Shown: positions 32,523-41,562, counted from the first letter of the stretch. The stretch: 64,000 bases of DNA from Arthrobacter dokdonellae (GCF_003268655.1 NZ_CP029642.1:3720001-3784000); one strand, 5' to 3'. Numbers and translations are program-made. The notes: generated from the sequence alone by a model not told the origin.

Positions 32523-33613
32523 GCGGATTCAACGACGACCTCCGGTGGTTGAGCCCGTCGAAACCCGGCGCGAGCCCGTCGAAACCCGGAGCGAGCCCGC
32601 AAGACCGTTGGTTGAGCCCGACGAAACCCGGCGGCGGGCTGCGCGTGCTGTTTGTCGGCGGTTCGGGCGTCATCAGTGCTGCCTCCGTGGCCCGCACGGC
32701 GGACCTCGGTTTCAACGTCACCGTGCTCAATCGCGGGGTGAGCGCCGAACGGCCGGTGCCGAACGGCGTCGAACATCTGGTGGCGGATGTGCGCGACGCC
32801 GCTGCCGTCCGCCACGTGCTGGGCACCCGGACCTTTGACGTGGTGGCCGACTTCGTGACTTTCACGGCCGGGCAGGCTGCGGCCGCGGTGGAGCTGTTTG
32901 GCGGGAAGTGCGGGCAGTACATTTTCATCAGTTCGGCCTCGGCCTACCAAAAGCCGCCGGCCCGGCTGCCCATCACAGAATCGACGCCGCTGCGCAACCC
33001 GTTCTGGCAGTACTCGCGGGACAAGATCGCCTGCGAGGACGTGTTCACCGCGGCATACCGTCAGGACGGATTTCCCGTCACGGTGGTCCGGCCCTCCCAC
33101 ACCTACGATCCCACCAGGTTGCCCCTGCTCTTTGGCTGGACGGACGTCCACCGCATGCGGGCCGGGCTGCCGGTGGTGGTGCACGGGGACGGGACGTCGT
33201 TGTGGACGCTGACGCACACCGCCGACTTCGCCGTCGGCTTTGTCGGGCTTTTCGGCCTCAACGCGGCCGTGGGCGAAAGCTTCACCATCACCTCTGACGA
33301 GGTCCTCCCGTGGGATGCGGTGTATCGCGCCGTGGCGGCCGCCGCCGACGTCCCCGATCCGGCGCTTGTGCACGTTTCCAGCGAAACCATCGCGGCGCTG
33401 GCGCCGGAACTTGGGGCCGGGCTGCTCGGAGACAAGTCCCACTCCGTCATCTTCGACAACTCCAAGATCAAGCGTTTCGTGCCGGACTTCGGCGCCCGTA
33501 TCCCGTATTCGGCAGGCGCCCGGCAGAGCATGGCATGGCACATCGACCATCCCGAGGCGCGCGTGGTGAACCCGGAATACATGGCACTCTCGGACAGGCT
33601 CGCTGCGCGGTGA
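32516..33613 (+). CDS. NAD-dependent epimerase/dehydratase-like protein (extended SDR)
   Basis: The recognisable domain begins LRVLFVGGSGVISAASVARTA near residue 42, the Rossmann GxxGxxG dinucleotide site. It continues with DVVADFVTFTAGQAAAAVELF, ISSASAYQKPPARLP and VTVVRPSHTYDP, as in atypical SDR sugar epimerases. The first ~40 residues are repeats of SPSKPGA-type units encoded by the dispersed repeat at 32542-32632 and are unlikely to be native. Translation may instead begin at an internal codon such as GTG 32645. The reading frame overlaps the upstream reductase by 7 bp. Confidence 0.78.
   Translation: MVSGFNDDLRWLSPSKPGASPSKPGASPQDRWLSPTKPGGGLRVLFVGGSGVISAASVARTADLGFNVTVLNRGVSAERPVPNGVEHLVADVRDAAAVRHVLGTRTFDVVADFVTFTAGQAAAAVELFGGKCGQYIFISSASAYQKPPARLPITESTPLRNPFWQYSRDKIACEDVFTAAYRQDGFPVTVVRPSHTYDPTRLPLLFGWTDVHRMRAGLPVVVHGDGTSLWTLTHTADFAVGFVGLFGLNAAVGESFTITSDEVLPWDAVYRAVAAAADVPDPALVHVSSETIAALAPELGAGLLGDKSHSVIFDNSKIKRFVPDFGARIPYSAGARQSMAWHIDHPEARVVNPEYMALSDRLAAR
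32542..32632. repeat. Dispersed GAGCCCGTCGAAACCCGG repeats at the start of the epimerase gene
   Basis: Four imperfect copies of (GGTT)GAGCCCG(T/A)CGAAACCCGG occur in direct order. They are the reverse complement of the TCGACAAGCTCAACCACCGG-type units at 11244-11330 and 37438-37531. Here the array lies inside the 5' end of an open reading frame and keeps it open, encoding SPSKPGASPSKPGA. Confidence 0.8.
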
Positions 33614-33626
33614 CTGCCGCGTGCCT

Positions 33627-33688
33627 GCGGTCTGGTGGAATCGATGGTGCAGCTTCTGCGGTCTGGTGGAATCGATGGTGCAGCTTCT
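33627..33688. repeat. Exact tandem duplication, 2 x 31 bp
   Basis: The unit 33627-33657 (GCGGTCTGGTGGAATCGATG...) is repeated without change at 33658-33688. Each copy contains the GGTGCAGCTTCTG arm of the GGTGCAG hairpin family, facing the complementary arm in the following 41-bp duplication. Confidence 0.9.
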
Positions 33689-33707
33689 GCGGGTTGACCC
33701 GCGGTTT

Positions 33708-33789
33708 GCCCGCATTACCTGCACCGCCGATTCTCACCCCCGGCGCCAGCCCGCATTACCTGCACCGCCGATTCTCACCCCCGGCGCCA
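33708..33789. repeat. Exact tandem duplication, 2 x 41 bp
   Basis: The unit 33708-33748 (GCCCGCATTACCTGCACCGC...) is repeated without change at 33749-33789. It carries the GCATTACCTGCACC arm of the GGTGCAG family. With the 31-bp pair upstream, the whole looks like a hairpin element in which each arm has been duplicated separately. Confidence 0.9.
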
Positions 33790-33924
33790 GCCCCGGGGTC
33801 TCGACAAAGTCCCAAGCCCGCGAGGAACGAGCGAACGTCAATATCTCGAACCTCAACGGCGAGCGGGCGAACCTGCGGTCGCAGGGGCCTGCAAGTTCCG
33901 CATCTGAGGATGTAGAATCGGCAA

Positions 33925-34332
33925 ATGGCACTTATCCGCGTTTCCGAGGCTGCCCGGTTCCTCGGCGTCAGTGACGACACCGTCCGGCGCTGGCTCGACA
34001 ACGGCACCCTGCACGGCCAAAAGGACCGCCAGGGCCGGATCGTCATTGACGGCGTGGAGCTGGCCGCCGCGGCCAAGTCGGCGTCCCAGCTGCCGGACGA
34101 CCCCACGGGCGTTGGCAGCTCGGCCCGCAACAGGTTTGTCGGCCTGGTCACGAACGTGACCATGGACTTGGTCATGGCCCAGGTGGAGCTGCAGTGCGGC
34201 CCGTTCCGGGTGGTGTCACTGATGAGCAGCGAGGCCGTCCGCGACCTGGGCCTGGAACCCGGCTCCGTGGCCACGGCCGTGGTCAAGTCAACGAATGTGA
34301 TCATCGAGATTCCGCAGGGGGCCAAACCATGA
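33925..34332 (+). CDS. Small HTH regulator with Mop/TOBE molybdate-binding domain
   Basis: This 135-residue protein joins an excisionase/MerR-type helix-turn-helix (MALIRVSEAARFLGVSDDTVRRWLDNG) to a single Mop domain (SARNRFVGLVTNVTMDLVMAQVEL ... LEPGSVATAVVKSTNVIIEI, residues ~67-132). Mop domains bind molybdate or tungstate. It overlaps modA by 4 bp (ATGA), so it is the first gene of the molybdate-uptake operon and is the likely sensor-regulator, functionally similar to ModE but of a different, smaller build. Confidence 0.9.
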   Translation: MALIRVSEAARFLGVSDDTVRRWLDNGTLHGQKDRQGRIVIDGVELAAAAKSASQLPDDPTGVGSSARNRFVGLVTNVTMDLVMAQVELQCGPFRVVSLMSSEAVRDLGLEPGSVATAVVKSTNVIIEIPQGAKP

Positions 34333-35132
34333 GAAAACTGTTCCGCAAGCCTGCCGCCGCCGCGGCCGCCCTCGTCCTCGCAGCGTCCCTGGCGGCCTGC
34401 TCGGGGAGCGCCGGGGCCACGGACACCCCGGCCGCAACCGGCAGCACTTCCGGGCTCTCGGGAACCCTCACCGTTTTCGCCGCCGCCTCGCTGCAGCAGA
34501 CCTTCACCCAGCTTGCCGCCACGTTCGAGAAGGAGAACCCGAAGGCCAAGGTCTCGCTCAGCTTTGACGGTTCCTCCACCTTGGTCAGCCAGATCACGCA
34601 AGGCGCCCCCGCGGACGTCTTCGCCTCGGCGGACCAGGCAAACATGGCCAAGCTGGAAAACGCCAAGATGGCCGCAGACACGCCGGCCATCTTCGCCACG
34701 AACCTGCTGACCATCGTGGTGCCGCCCAACAATCCGGCCAACATCAAGACGTTCGCAGATCTTGGCCGGCCCGGCGTAAAAGTCGTGGTCTGCGCCGCCC
34801 AGGTGCCCTGCGGGGCCGCGGCCAAGAGCGATGAGGCGAGCGCCGGCGTCGTCGTCAAGCCGGTGAGCGAGGAGCTCAACGTCACCAGCGTCCTTGGCAA
34901 GGTCACCTCGGGCGAGGCCGACGCGGGCCTGGTGTACGTCACCGACGCCACCGCTGCCGGGGACAGGGTGAAGGCCATCCCGCTCAAACTGGCCCACCCC
35001 ACCGTCAATAAGTACCCCATCACCGCCGTCTCCACGTCGAACAACCAGGCGCTGGCCAAGGCATTCATCGCCCTGGCCACCGGCCCCGGCGGCCAGAAAG
35101 TCCTCGGGGATGCCGGATTTGGGGCCCCGTAG
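34329..35132 (+). CDS. modA: Molybdate ABC transporter substrate-binding lipoprotein
   Basis: This 267-residue protein has a lipoprotein signal ([15 protein letters not shown], lipobox L-A-A-C near residue 22). The ModA fold starts [25 protein letters not shown] and includes [24 protein letters not shown] and [12 protein letters not shown]. It captures molybdate outside the membrane for ModBC. The ATG at 34329 overlaps the regulator's stop. The upstream frame from 34194 is rejected because it would read antiparallel to the regulator's codon structure and lose the signal peptide. Confidence 0.93.
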   Translation: MRKLFRKPAAAAAALVLAASLAACSGSAGATDTPAATGSTSGLSGTLTVFAAASLQQTFTQLAATFEKENPKAKVSLSFDGSSTLVSQITQGAPADVFASADQANMAKLENAKMAADTPAIFATNLLTIVVPPNNPANIKTFADLGRPGVKVVVCAAQVPCGAAAKSDEASAGVVVKPVSEELNVTSVLGKVTSGEADAGLVYVTDATAAGDRVKAIPLKLAHPTVNKYPITAVSTSNNQALAKAFIALATGPGGQKVLGDAGFGAP

Positions 35133-35955
35133 CCGGACATGGCGGTACCAGGCGGTGCCGCGGTGGGTCTACCTTGTGGCTGCGCTGGGCGCCCTGTTCA
35201 TCCTGGTGCCGCTGCTGGGCATGGTGGCGAAGGTCAACTGGGCCCAGTTTGTCCCGCTCATTACCTCCGAATCCTCGCGTGACGCGCTGCTGCTGAGCCT
35301 GAAGACGGCCGCCGCGAGCACTGCCCTGTGCATCATCTTCGGCGTTCCGCTGGCGCTGGTGCTGGCCAGGGCGGACTTTCCCGGGCAGCGGATCCTGCGC
35401 GCGCTGATCCTGCTTCCGCTGGTGGTGCCGCCGGTGGTGGGCGGACTCGCGCTCCTGTACACCTTCGGCCGCGAGGGTCTGGTGGGGAAGTCGCTGACCG
35501 TCCTGGGCATCGACATCGCGTTCTCCACCACCGCGGTGGTCATGGCACAGGCCTTCGTTGCGCTGCCGTTCCTGGTCCTGAGCCTGGAAGGGACGCTGCG
35601 CACCGCCGGGCAGAAATACGAGGCCGTGGCCGCGACCCTCGGAGCCCGCCCCTCCACGGTGCTGCGCCGGATCACTGTGCCCCTGGTGCTTCCCGGGCTG
35701 GTCTCCGGCGCGGTGCTCTCCTTTGCCCGCAGCCTGGGGGAATTCGGCGCCACGCTCACCTTCGCCGGCAGCCTCCAGGGTGTCACGCGCACCCTGCCGC
35801 TGGAGATCTACCTGCAGCGTGAGACGGACCCCGACGCCGCCGTGGCGCTTTCCTTCCTGCTCATCGCCGTGGCGGTGGTGGTGGTTGCGCTGACGTACCG
35901 GGCGCCGAGGCAGCCCAGGCCCGCCGCCGGGGATGCCGCAATGGCCGCGCCATGA
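35110..35955 (+). CDS. modB: Molybdate ABC transporter permease
   Basis: This 281-residue inner-membrane permease has helices such as [21 protein letters not shown] and [20 protein letters not shown]. The EAA loop [30 protein letters not shown] is followed by [16 protein letters not shown], a ModB/CysT hallmark. The ATG at 35110 overlaps modA by 23 bp. A GTG at 35155 (VPRWVYLV) is a possible shorter start. It overlaps modC by 4 bp. Confidence 0.93.
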   Translation: MPDLGPRSRTWRYQAVPRWVYLVAALGALFILVPLLGMVAKVNWAQFVPLITSESSRDALLLSLKTAAASTALCIIFGVPLALVLARADFPGQRILRALILLPLVVPPVVGGLALLYTFGREGLVGKSLTVLGIDIAFSTTAVVMAQAFVALPFLVLSLEGTLRTAGQKYEAVAATLGARPSTVLRRITVPLVLPGLVSGAVLSFARSLGEFGATLTFAGSLQGVTRTLPLEIYLQRETDPDAAVALSFLLIAVAVVVVALTYRAPRQPRPAAGDAAMAAP

Positions 35956-37103
35956 CCCTGGAGCTGAACGCAGCCATCGCCGAGCGCCACCTTGACGTTT
36001 CGCTGACTGTGGGACCGGAGGAGACGGTTGCCGTCATGGGCCCCAACGGCGCGGGCAAGTCCTCCGTGGTGCAGGTCCTGGCCGGACTCCTGAGGCCCGA
36101 CGCCGGCCACGCCACCTTGGGCGGGCGCACCCTCTTCCACACCGGCCATCCAGGCGAATGGCTTCCGCCGCACTCCCGCGGCGTGGGGCTGCTGGCCCAG
36201 GACCCGTTGCTCTTTCCCCACCTCACCGTGCTGGACAATGTTGCTTTTGGTCCGCGCAGTCAGGGCCGGAACCGCGTCGAGGCCGCGGCTGCCGCCCGGC
36301 ATTGGCTCCGCGAGGTCGACGCTTTGGAGCTGGCCTCCCGCAAACCCGCCCAGCTCTCGGGCGGCCAGGCACAGCGGGTGGCCCTCGCCCGTGCGCTCGC
36401 CACCGACCCCCAACTCCTCCTGCTCGACGAACCCATGGCCGCCCTGGACATCAACACCGCCCCATTCCTGCGCAGGCTGCTCAAGCGCGTGCTTGCGGGC
36501 CGGGGTGCCCTCATTGTCACGCACCATGTCCTGGACGCGCTCATGCTCGCGGACCGGATCATCGTCATGGACGGCGGCCGGATCGTGGAGGAGGGTCCCA
36601 CCGCGGCGATTCTGGCGCACCCGCGCAGCAGTTTCGCGGCGTCGCTGGCGGGGCTGAATGTCCTCGCCGGGTCCCTCTCCGGTGCCGGCGTCCAGACGTC
36701 CGACGCCGGATGGGTCGCCGGCCGCCTGGCCGGCGGCTTTGCCGGGGCACCGGAAGGCGACGGGCTGGTGGGCATGGGGGCCCGGTCGGGTGACGGGTCC
36801 GCGGCCGTGCCGCTGCCCAACCTCTCCGCCGCCGGCAGCGCGGCGGCGGGCGCGGTGGAAGGCATGGCCGCATTCCCGCCGTCGGCCGTGTCAGTGTTCC
36901 TGTCGCCCCCGCAGGGCAGCCCGCGCAACTGCTTCGAGGTGACGGTGACCGAGCTGGAGCCGCTCGGGGACCACATCCGGGTCCGCGCCGGCCGCCTGGC
37001 CGCCGACATCTCGCCCGCAGCCACGGCCGAGCTGCGCCTGGCGCCCGGTTCCCGGGCCTTCTTTGTGGTGAAAGCGGCCGAAGTGGCCATCTATCCTGCG
37101 TAG
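35952..37103 (+). CDS. modC: Molybdate ABC transporter ATP-binding protein
   Basis: This 383-residue ATPase has Walker [10 protein letters not shown] near residue 31, signature [15 protein letters not shown] near 137 and Walker [13 protein letters not shown]. The C-terminal TOBE domain (~315-383) begins [25 protein letters not shown]. Between the ATPase and TOBE parts is an unusually long Gly/Ala/Pro-rich linker (~235-312). It powers molybdate import with ModA and ModB and is the last gene of the operon, followed by a shared terminator. Confidence 0.92.
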   Translation: MTLELNAAIAERHLDVSLTVGPEETVAVMGPNGAGKSSVVQVLAGLLRPDAGHATLGGRTLFHTGHPGEWLPPHSRGVGLLAQDPLLFPHLTVLDNVAFGPRSQGRNRVEAAAAARHWLREVDALELASRKPAQLSGGQAQRVALARALATDPQLLLLDEPMAALDINTAPFLRRLLKRVLAGRGALIVTHHVLDALMLADRIIVMDGGRIVEEGPTAAILAHPRSSFAASLAGLNVLAGSLSGAGVQTSDAGWVAGRLAGGFAGAPEGDGLVGMGARSGDGSAAVPLPNLSAAGSAAAGAVEGMAAFPPSAVSVFLSPPQGSPRNCFEVTVTELEPLGDHIRVRAGRLAADISPAATAELRLAPGSRAFFVVKAAEVAIYPA

Positions 37104-37132
37104 CCCCGGTGCGGAAATTGCACCGGAAAAAC

Positions 37133-37166
37133 GGAAATCCCCCGGCCAACTGGCCGGGGGATTTCC
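37133..37166. terminator. Bidirectional terminator between modC and tRNA-fMet
   Basis: Exact 16-base arms (37133-37148, GGAAATCCCCCGGCCA, and 37151-37166) surround a 2-base centre. Read on the minus strand, the stem is followed by GTTTTTCC, a clear U run, so it terminates the tRNA transcript. Read on the plus strand, it lies 30 bp after modC. Confidence 0.85.
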
Positions 37167-37172
37167 TCATCA

Positions 37173-37249
<77 letters not shown>

Positions 37250-37437
37250 TTGCGTCCTCAACAGTACATGCGATCCGGCGAATCACCAACTCGAGGGTGG
37301 GGAGCCGCTTGGGTGCGAGGCCCGATGGGTCCTCCGACGCAACTGCTGACGTTGGCCGCGAGATGCAAGGTTACACGGGGACATATGCGGCCAACTACGG
37401 CACTCGCGCAAGGAAGGGCAGGGCGACCGCCCGAGCC

Positions 37438-37531
37438 CGGGTCTCGACGCGCTCGCAGGGCTCGCTGCTCGACCACCGGAGGGGACCCGACGCGCCCCCC
37501 ACCCGGATTTCGACAAGCTCAATCACCGGAT
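37438..37531. repeat. Dispersed CGACAAGCTCAATCACCGG repeats downstream of the crotonase gene
   Basis: Two main copies, one decayed (CGGGTCTCGACGCGCTCG... CTCGACCACCGG, 37438-37479) and one better preserved (GGATTTCGACAAGCTCAATCACCGG region, 37505-37530), occupy the 288-bp gap between tRNA-fMet and the enoyl-CoA hydratase gene. The rest of this gap (37250-37437) shows nothing recognisable. Confidence 0.75.
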
Positions 37532-37537
37532 GCCCGG

Positions 37538-38314
37538 TCACCGATGCTTGAACTCGGGCGGCCGCTTCAGCGTGAACGCGGCCATGCCTTCCTTCTGGTC
37601 CTCGGTGGCGAAGCACGAGAAGATCAGGCGGCGTTCCAGGCGGACGCCCTCGGCCAGCGTGGATTCGTAGGCGGCGTTGACGGCCTCCTTGGCGGTCATC
37701 GCCACCGGCTTGGACATCCCGGCGATCACGTCGGCGGTGGCCAGCGCGTCATCGAGCAAGGAATCGAGCGGCACCACGCGGGCCACGAGTCCGGACCGCT
37801 CCGCTTCGGCTGCGTCCATGATGCGCCCGGTGAGGATCATCTCCATGGCCTTGGCCTTGCCGATGGCGCGGGTCAGCCGTTGCGAGCCGCCCATCCCCGG
37901 AATGACCCCGAGCTTGATTTCCGGCTGGCCGAACTTGGCGTTGTCCGCGGCGATGATGAAATCGGCGATCATGGCCAGCTCGCAGCCGCCGCCCAGGGCG
38001 TGCCCGGCGACGGCGGCAATCATCGGGGTGCGGACGCGGGCCAGCGCGTCCCACGCGGCGAACCAGTCCAGCTGGTACATCTCCACGGAAGACTTCTCCG
38101 CCATTTCCTTGATGTCCGCGCCGGCGGCAAACGCCCGGGAGGAGCCGGTGATGACGATGGCGCCCACGCCCGGATCGGCATCGAACTCATGTGCGGCGGC
38201 CAGGATTTCCCGGCCCATGGCGTCGCTGAGGGCGTTGAGGGCCGCGGGCCGGTTGAGTGTGATGAGGCCGACCCGGCCGCGTTGTTCGGCGAGGATCAAG
38301 GCATAGTCAGTCAT
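37538..38314 (-). CDS. Enoyl-CoA hydratase (valine pathway neighbour)
   Basis: This 258-residue crotonase has [23 protein letters not shown], oxyanion-hole Gly in [13 protein letters not shown], and [39 protein letters not shown] with the two catalytic glutamates (CELA and QPE). It hydrates 2-enoyl-CoA; within this gene cluster methacrylyl-CoA is the probable substrate. It is the last gene of the minus-strand cluster, 67 bp after mmsB. The C-terminus [12 protein letters not shown] is typical of short-chain enoyl-CoA hydratases. Confidence 0.92.
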   Translation of the reverse strand: MTDYALILAEQRGRVGLITLNRPAALNALSDAMGREILAAAHEFDADPGVGAIVITGSSRAFAAGADIKEMAEKSSVEMYQLDWFAAWDALARVRTPMIAAVAGHALGGGCELAMIADFIIAADNAKFGQPEIKLGVIPGMGGSQRLTRAIGKAKAMEMILTGRIMDAAEAERSGLVARVVPLDSLLDDALATADVIAGMSKPVAMTAKEAVNAAYESTLAEGVRLERRLIFSCFATEDQKEGMAAFTLKRPPEFKHR

Positions 38315-38381
38315 GTGCAGAAGTTCCGTTCAGTCAAAGGTCCGGTTGATGGAGCAGACAAGGCGCGGCAATGCCTCGGCG

Positions 38382-39329
38382 TCAGGCGTCGGCGTCCAGG
38401 GCCGCCAAACCCGCCGACGCATCGCGGATGGTGTTGATGATGCCGGAGAAGTCGGTGCCGGCTCCGCCGTCGAGGGCGAAGTGGCGGTAGATTTCCTCCG
38501 CCGCCCGGCCCATTGACGCCGCCGTGCCCGTGGCGTTCAGTGCCTCCACGGCCAGGCCCAGGTCCTTGGCCATGAGCGCCCCGGCGAAGCCAGGGCGGTA
38601 GTCGCGGTTGGCGGGGCTGGCGGGGACGGGGCCGGGAACGGGACAGTTGGTGGTGAGCGCCCAGCACTGCCCGGAAGCGTTGGCCGCGACGTCGTACAGC
38701 GCCTGGTGCGTGAGTCCCAGCTTTTCGCCGAGCACAAAGGCTTCGCTGACGGCGATCATGGAGACCCCCAGGATCATGTTGTTGCACACCTTCGCCGCCT
38801 GGCCCGCGCCGGCCCCGCCGCAGTGCACTATCCGCCGGCCCATGACCTCGAAGATTTCCGCGGCGTCGGCAAAGTCTTCCCCGGTCCCGCCGACCATGAA
38901 CGTCAGCGTGCCGGCCTCGGCGCCCACGACCCCGCCGGAAACCGGGGCATCCAGGCTGTGGTGCCCGGCGGCCAGAGCCATCTGGTGGGCCGTGCGGGCA
39001 TCCTCGACGGCGATGGTGGAGCACTCCAGGAACAACGACCCGGGCTTGGCGGCGGCCAGCAGCCCGCCGCCGGGGCCCTCGCCCTCATACGCGGCGAAGA
39101 CGTGCTTGCCCGCGGGCAGCATGGTGATCACCACGTCGGCGCCGGCGGCAGCCTCTGCCGACGATGAAGCCACCGCCACACCCGCCGCCCGGGCCGCTTC
39201 CAGTGCCGCGGGGACGACGTCGAAGCCCGTCACCACGTACCCGGCCTTGACGAGGTTGGCCGCCATGGGTCCGCCCATGTGGCCCAGGCCGATGAATCCT
39301 ATTGTCCTGCGTGCTGCATCATTGTTCAT
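38382..39329 (-). CDS. mmsB: 3-hydroxyisobutyrate dehydrogenase
   Basis: This 315-residue NAD-dependent dehydrogenase opens with the Rossmann block IGFIGLGHMGGPMAANLVKAGY. The substrate motif DAPVSGGVVGAEAGTLTFMVGG and the catalytic-lysine region GAGQAAKVCNNMILGVSM are present. It oxidises 3-hydroxyisobutyrate to methylmalonate semialdehyde in valine breakdown. Its ATG overlaps the TAA of the upstream hydrolase (TAATG). The next enzyme, methylmalonate-semialdehyde dehydrogenase, is not in the window. Confidence 0.93.
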   Translation of the reverse strand: MNNDAARRTIGFIGLGHMGGPMAANLVKAGYVVTGFDVVPAALEAARAAGVAVASSSAEAAAGADVVITMLPAGKHVFAAYEGEGPGGGLLAAAKPGSLFLECSTIAVEDARTAHQMALAAGHHSLDAPVSGGVVGAEAGTLTFMVGGTGEDFADAAEIFEVMGRRIVHCGGAGAGQAAKVCNNMILGVSMIAVSEAFVLGEKLGLTHQALYDVAANASGQCWALTTNCPVPGPVPASPANRDYRPGFAGALMAKDLGLAVEALNATGTAASMGRAAEEIYRHFALDGGAGTDFSGIINTIRDASAGLAALDADA

Positions 39330-40393
39330 TACACTCCCACCGCTCCATTCCGTGCGTTTCCCAGTCCCAGTTCGTCCGGGCCCAGGCCTTGAAATGTCCG
39401 TGCCACCACGTCCGCCGGCACATCCGCCAGGGAGGCCGGCTGCCAGGCGGGGTTGCGGTCCTTGTCCACCAGCTGCGCCCGGATCCCCTCGGCGAAGTCG
39501 GGCCAGCGCAGGGCCCGCAGCGACACCCGCAGTTCCTGGTCCAGCACGTCCTCCAGCGACCCGAGCGCCCTCGCCCGCCGCAGCGCCTCCAGCGTGACCG
39601 TCACCGCAGTGGGTGACTTCGCCGCGATGGCTGCGGCAGCCTTCTCCGCCTCCGGGACGCCGGAGTCCGCCAGGCGCTTGAGGATGGTGGGGGCGTCGTC
39701 GGCGGAATAGGCCGCGTCAATCCAGGCCCGGGCCGCAAGGAGGGCTGATTCCGGCGGTTCCTGCCCATGGCGTGCGACGGCGGAGCTGGCGTTGCGCTCG
39801 GCCAGCTCGGCTGCCAGCGTGGGCAGCAGCGAGGAATCGACAAAGTGGTCGGCCAGGCCCATGGCCATGGCGTCCGCGCCGCTGACCATGGTCCCGGTCA
39901 GCCCGGCGTGCGTGCCAAGCTCGCCGGGGGCGCGGGAGAGCAAGTAGGTCCCGCCGACGTCGGGGACAAAGCCGATGCCCGTCTCCGGCATGCCGATCCG
40001 GGATCGTTCGGTGACAACGCGGTGGGAGGCGTGGGCGGAAATGCCGACGCCGCCGCCGAGCACCACGCCGTCCATGAACGCGACAACTGGCTTCGGGTAG
40101 CGCTTGATGCGGGCGTTGAGATGGTATTCGTCGCGCCAGAACTGCGCGCTTTCGCTTCCGCCGGTCCTGGCGTCGTGGTAGATCGAGACGATGTCCCCGC
40201 CGGCGCACAGGCCCCGCTCACCCGCCCCCGAGATCAGGACCGTTGAAACGCCGTCGTCCTTTTCCCAGGCGTCCAGCGCGGCCGCCACGGACTGGACCAT
40301 TCCGTGGTTGAGGGCATTCATGGCCTGCGGCCGGTTCAGCACCACGTGGCCCAATTGTCCGGTGCGCTGGAGCAGAACATCACTGTTTTTCAT
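39329..40393 (-). CDS. 3-hydroxyisobutyryl-CoA hydrolase
   Basis: This 354-residue crotonase-fold hydrolase has VVLNRPQAMNALNHGMV, GLCAGGDIVSIYHDAR, FWRDEYHLNARIKRYPKPVVAFMDG and MPETGIGFVPDVGGTYLLSRAPGELG. These blocks distinguish HIBCH from ordinary hydratases. It releases free 3-hydroxyisobutyrate from its CoA ester. ATG 40393 is chosen because GGAGG lies 8 bases upstream; the frame extends to 40624 but that stretch reads across the preceding gene's end. It is coupled to mmsB. Confidence 0.93.
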   Translation of the reverse strand: MKNSDVLLQRTGQLGHVVLNRPQAMNALNHGMVQSVAAALDAWEKDDGVSTVLISGAGERGLCAGGDIVSIYHDARTGGSESAQFWRDEYHLNARIKRYPKPVVAFMDGVVLGGGVGISAHASHRVVTERSRIGMPETGIGFVPDVGGTYLLSRAPGELGTHAGLTGTMVSGADAMAMGLADHFVDSSLLPTLAAELAERNASSAVARHGQEPPESALLAARAWIDAAYSADDAPTILKRLADSGVPEAEKAAAAIAAKSPTAVTVTLEALRRARALGSLEDVLDQELRVSLRALRWPDFAEGIRAQLVDKDRNPAWQPASLADVPADVVARTFQGLGPDELGLGNARNGAVGV

Positions 40394-40425
40394 CTGCCGG
40401 TCCTCCATGTTCCAGTCTCCATCAC

Positions 40426-41562
40426 CTAGTCTTCGACCGCCAGCCGGCCCACTATCAAGCGCATGATCTCGTTGCTGCCCTCCAGGATCTGGTGGACGCG
40501 CAGGTCCCGCACAATCTTTTCCAGCCCGTACTCGGAAAGGTAGCCGTAGCCGCCGTGCAGCTGCAGGGCCTGGTTGGCCACGTGGAATCCGGCGTCGGTG
40601 GCGACCCGCTTGGCCATGGCGCACAGCTTCACCGTGTCCGGCGCGCCGGTTTCCAGGGCTTCCGCGGCGCGCAGCAGCATGGTGCGGGCGGTTTCCAGTT
40701 CGGTGTCCATGTCCGCCAGTTCAAACAGCAGGTGCTGCTGCTTGACGAGCGGACCGCCAAACGCCTGGCGTTCCTTGAGGTAGGCGACCGACTTGGCGAA
40801 GGCGGCACGGCCGCCGCCGAGCGAGCAGGCGCCAATGTTGACGCGGCCGCCGTTGAGCCCCTTCATGGCTATGCCGAAGCCGTCGCCCTCCTGGCCGAGG
40901 CGGTTGGTCACCGGGACGCGGACGTCCTCGAACACCACCTGCCGGGTGGGCTGCGCGCGCCAGCCCATCTTCTTCTCCTCGGCGCCGAAGGACAAACCGG
41001 GCGTGCCGTCCGGGACGACGATGGCGGTGATGCCGTGGCTGCCCGTGTCCTGGGTACGGGCCATCACGATGTACCAGGCGGAGGAGCCGGCACCGGAGAT
41101 GAATTGTTTGGTGCCATTGATGACGTAGTGGTCGCCGTCGCGCACGGCACGCGTGGACAGTGCGCCGGCGTCTGACCCCACGCCGGGTTCGGTCAGGCAG
41201 TAGCTGCCCAGCTCCGTCATGGCCGTCAGCCCGGGCAGCCAGGCGGCGCGCTGGGTGTCGTTGCCAAACGCGTCCACCATCCAGGCCACCATGTTGTGGA
41301 TGGAGATGTAGGCGGCGATGGACGGGTCGGCCGTGGCCAGTTCCTCAAAGATCAGCACGGCGTCGGTGCGGCTCATGCCGGAGCCGCCGTACTCCTCCCC
41401 CACGTAGATGCCGCCCATGCCAAGAGCCCCGGCCTCGGCCAGCATGTCCACGGGGAAGTGCTTCGCCTCGTCCCATTCGGCGGCGTGCGGGGCCAGCGCC
41501 GTCGCGGCGAAGTCACGCACCATCTCCACAATGGCGTGTTGGTCTTCGGTGAGGTTTTCCAT
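40426..41562 (-). CDS. Acyl-CoA dehydrogenase (isobutyryl-CoA/short branched-chain type)
   Basis: This 378-residue flavoprotein has YCLTEPGVGSDAGALSTRA and FISGAGSSAWYIVMAR for FAD, GACSLGGGRAAFAKSVAYLKERQAFG, QLHGGYGYLSEY, and the catalytic base Glu in QILEGSNEIMR. It oxidises an acyl-CoA and passes electrons to ETF. Placement upstream of HIBCH, mmsB and a crotonase makes isobutyryl-CoA the likely substrate. It is the first gene of the valine-catabolism run and lies 81 bp from the cytochrome gene on the same strand. Confidence 0.92.
   Translation of the reverse strand: MENLTEDQHAIVEMVRDFAATALAPHAAEWDEAKHFPVDMLAEAGALGMGGIYVGEEYGGSGMSRTDAVLIFEELATADPSIAAYISIHNMVAWMVDAFGNDTQRAAWLPGLTAMTELGSYCLTEPGVGSDAGALSTRAVRDGDHYVINGTKQFISGAGSSAWYIVMARTQDTGSHGITAIVVPDGTPGLSFGAEEKKMGWRAQPTRQVVFEDVRVPVTNRLGQEGDGFGIAMKGLNGGRVNIGACSLGGGRAAFAKSVAYLKERQAFGGPLVKQQHLLFELADMDTELETARTMLLRAAEALETGAPDTVKLCAMAKRVATDAGFHVANQALQLHGGYGYLSEYGLEKIVRDLRVHQILEGSNEIMRLIVGRLAVED

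Larger units (their letters stand above)
33614..33924. other. 311-bp gene-free region of tandem duplications
   Basis: Between the epimerase stop and the HTH-Mop gene there is no gene. The region consists mainly of a 31-bp exact tandem pair, a 41-bp exact tandem pair and fragments of both repeat families (for example GGTCTCGACAAAG at about 33798). The promoter of the molybdate genes must lie in its last ~100 bases, but I cannot identify it confidently. Confidence 0.65.

Noticed and set aside
33627..33789. Possible CRISPR array
   Set aside because: Only two copies of each of two different units, directly adjacent with no spacers, and no cas genes in the window.
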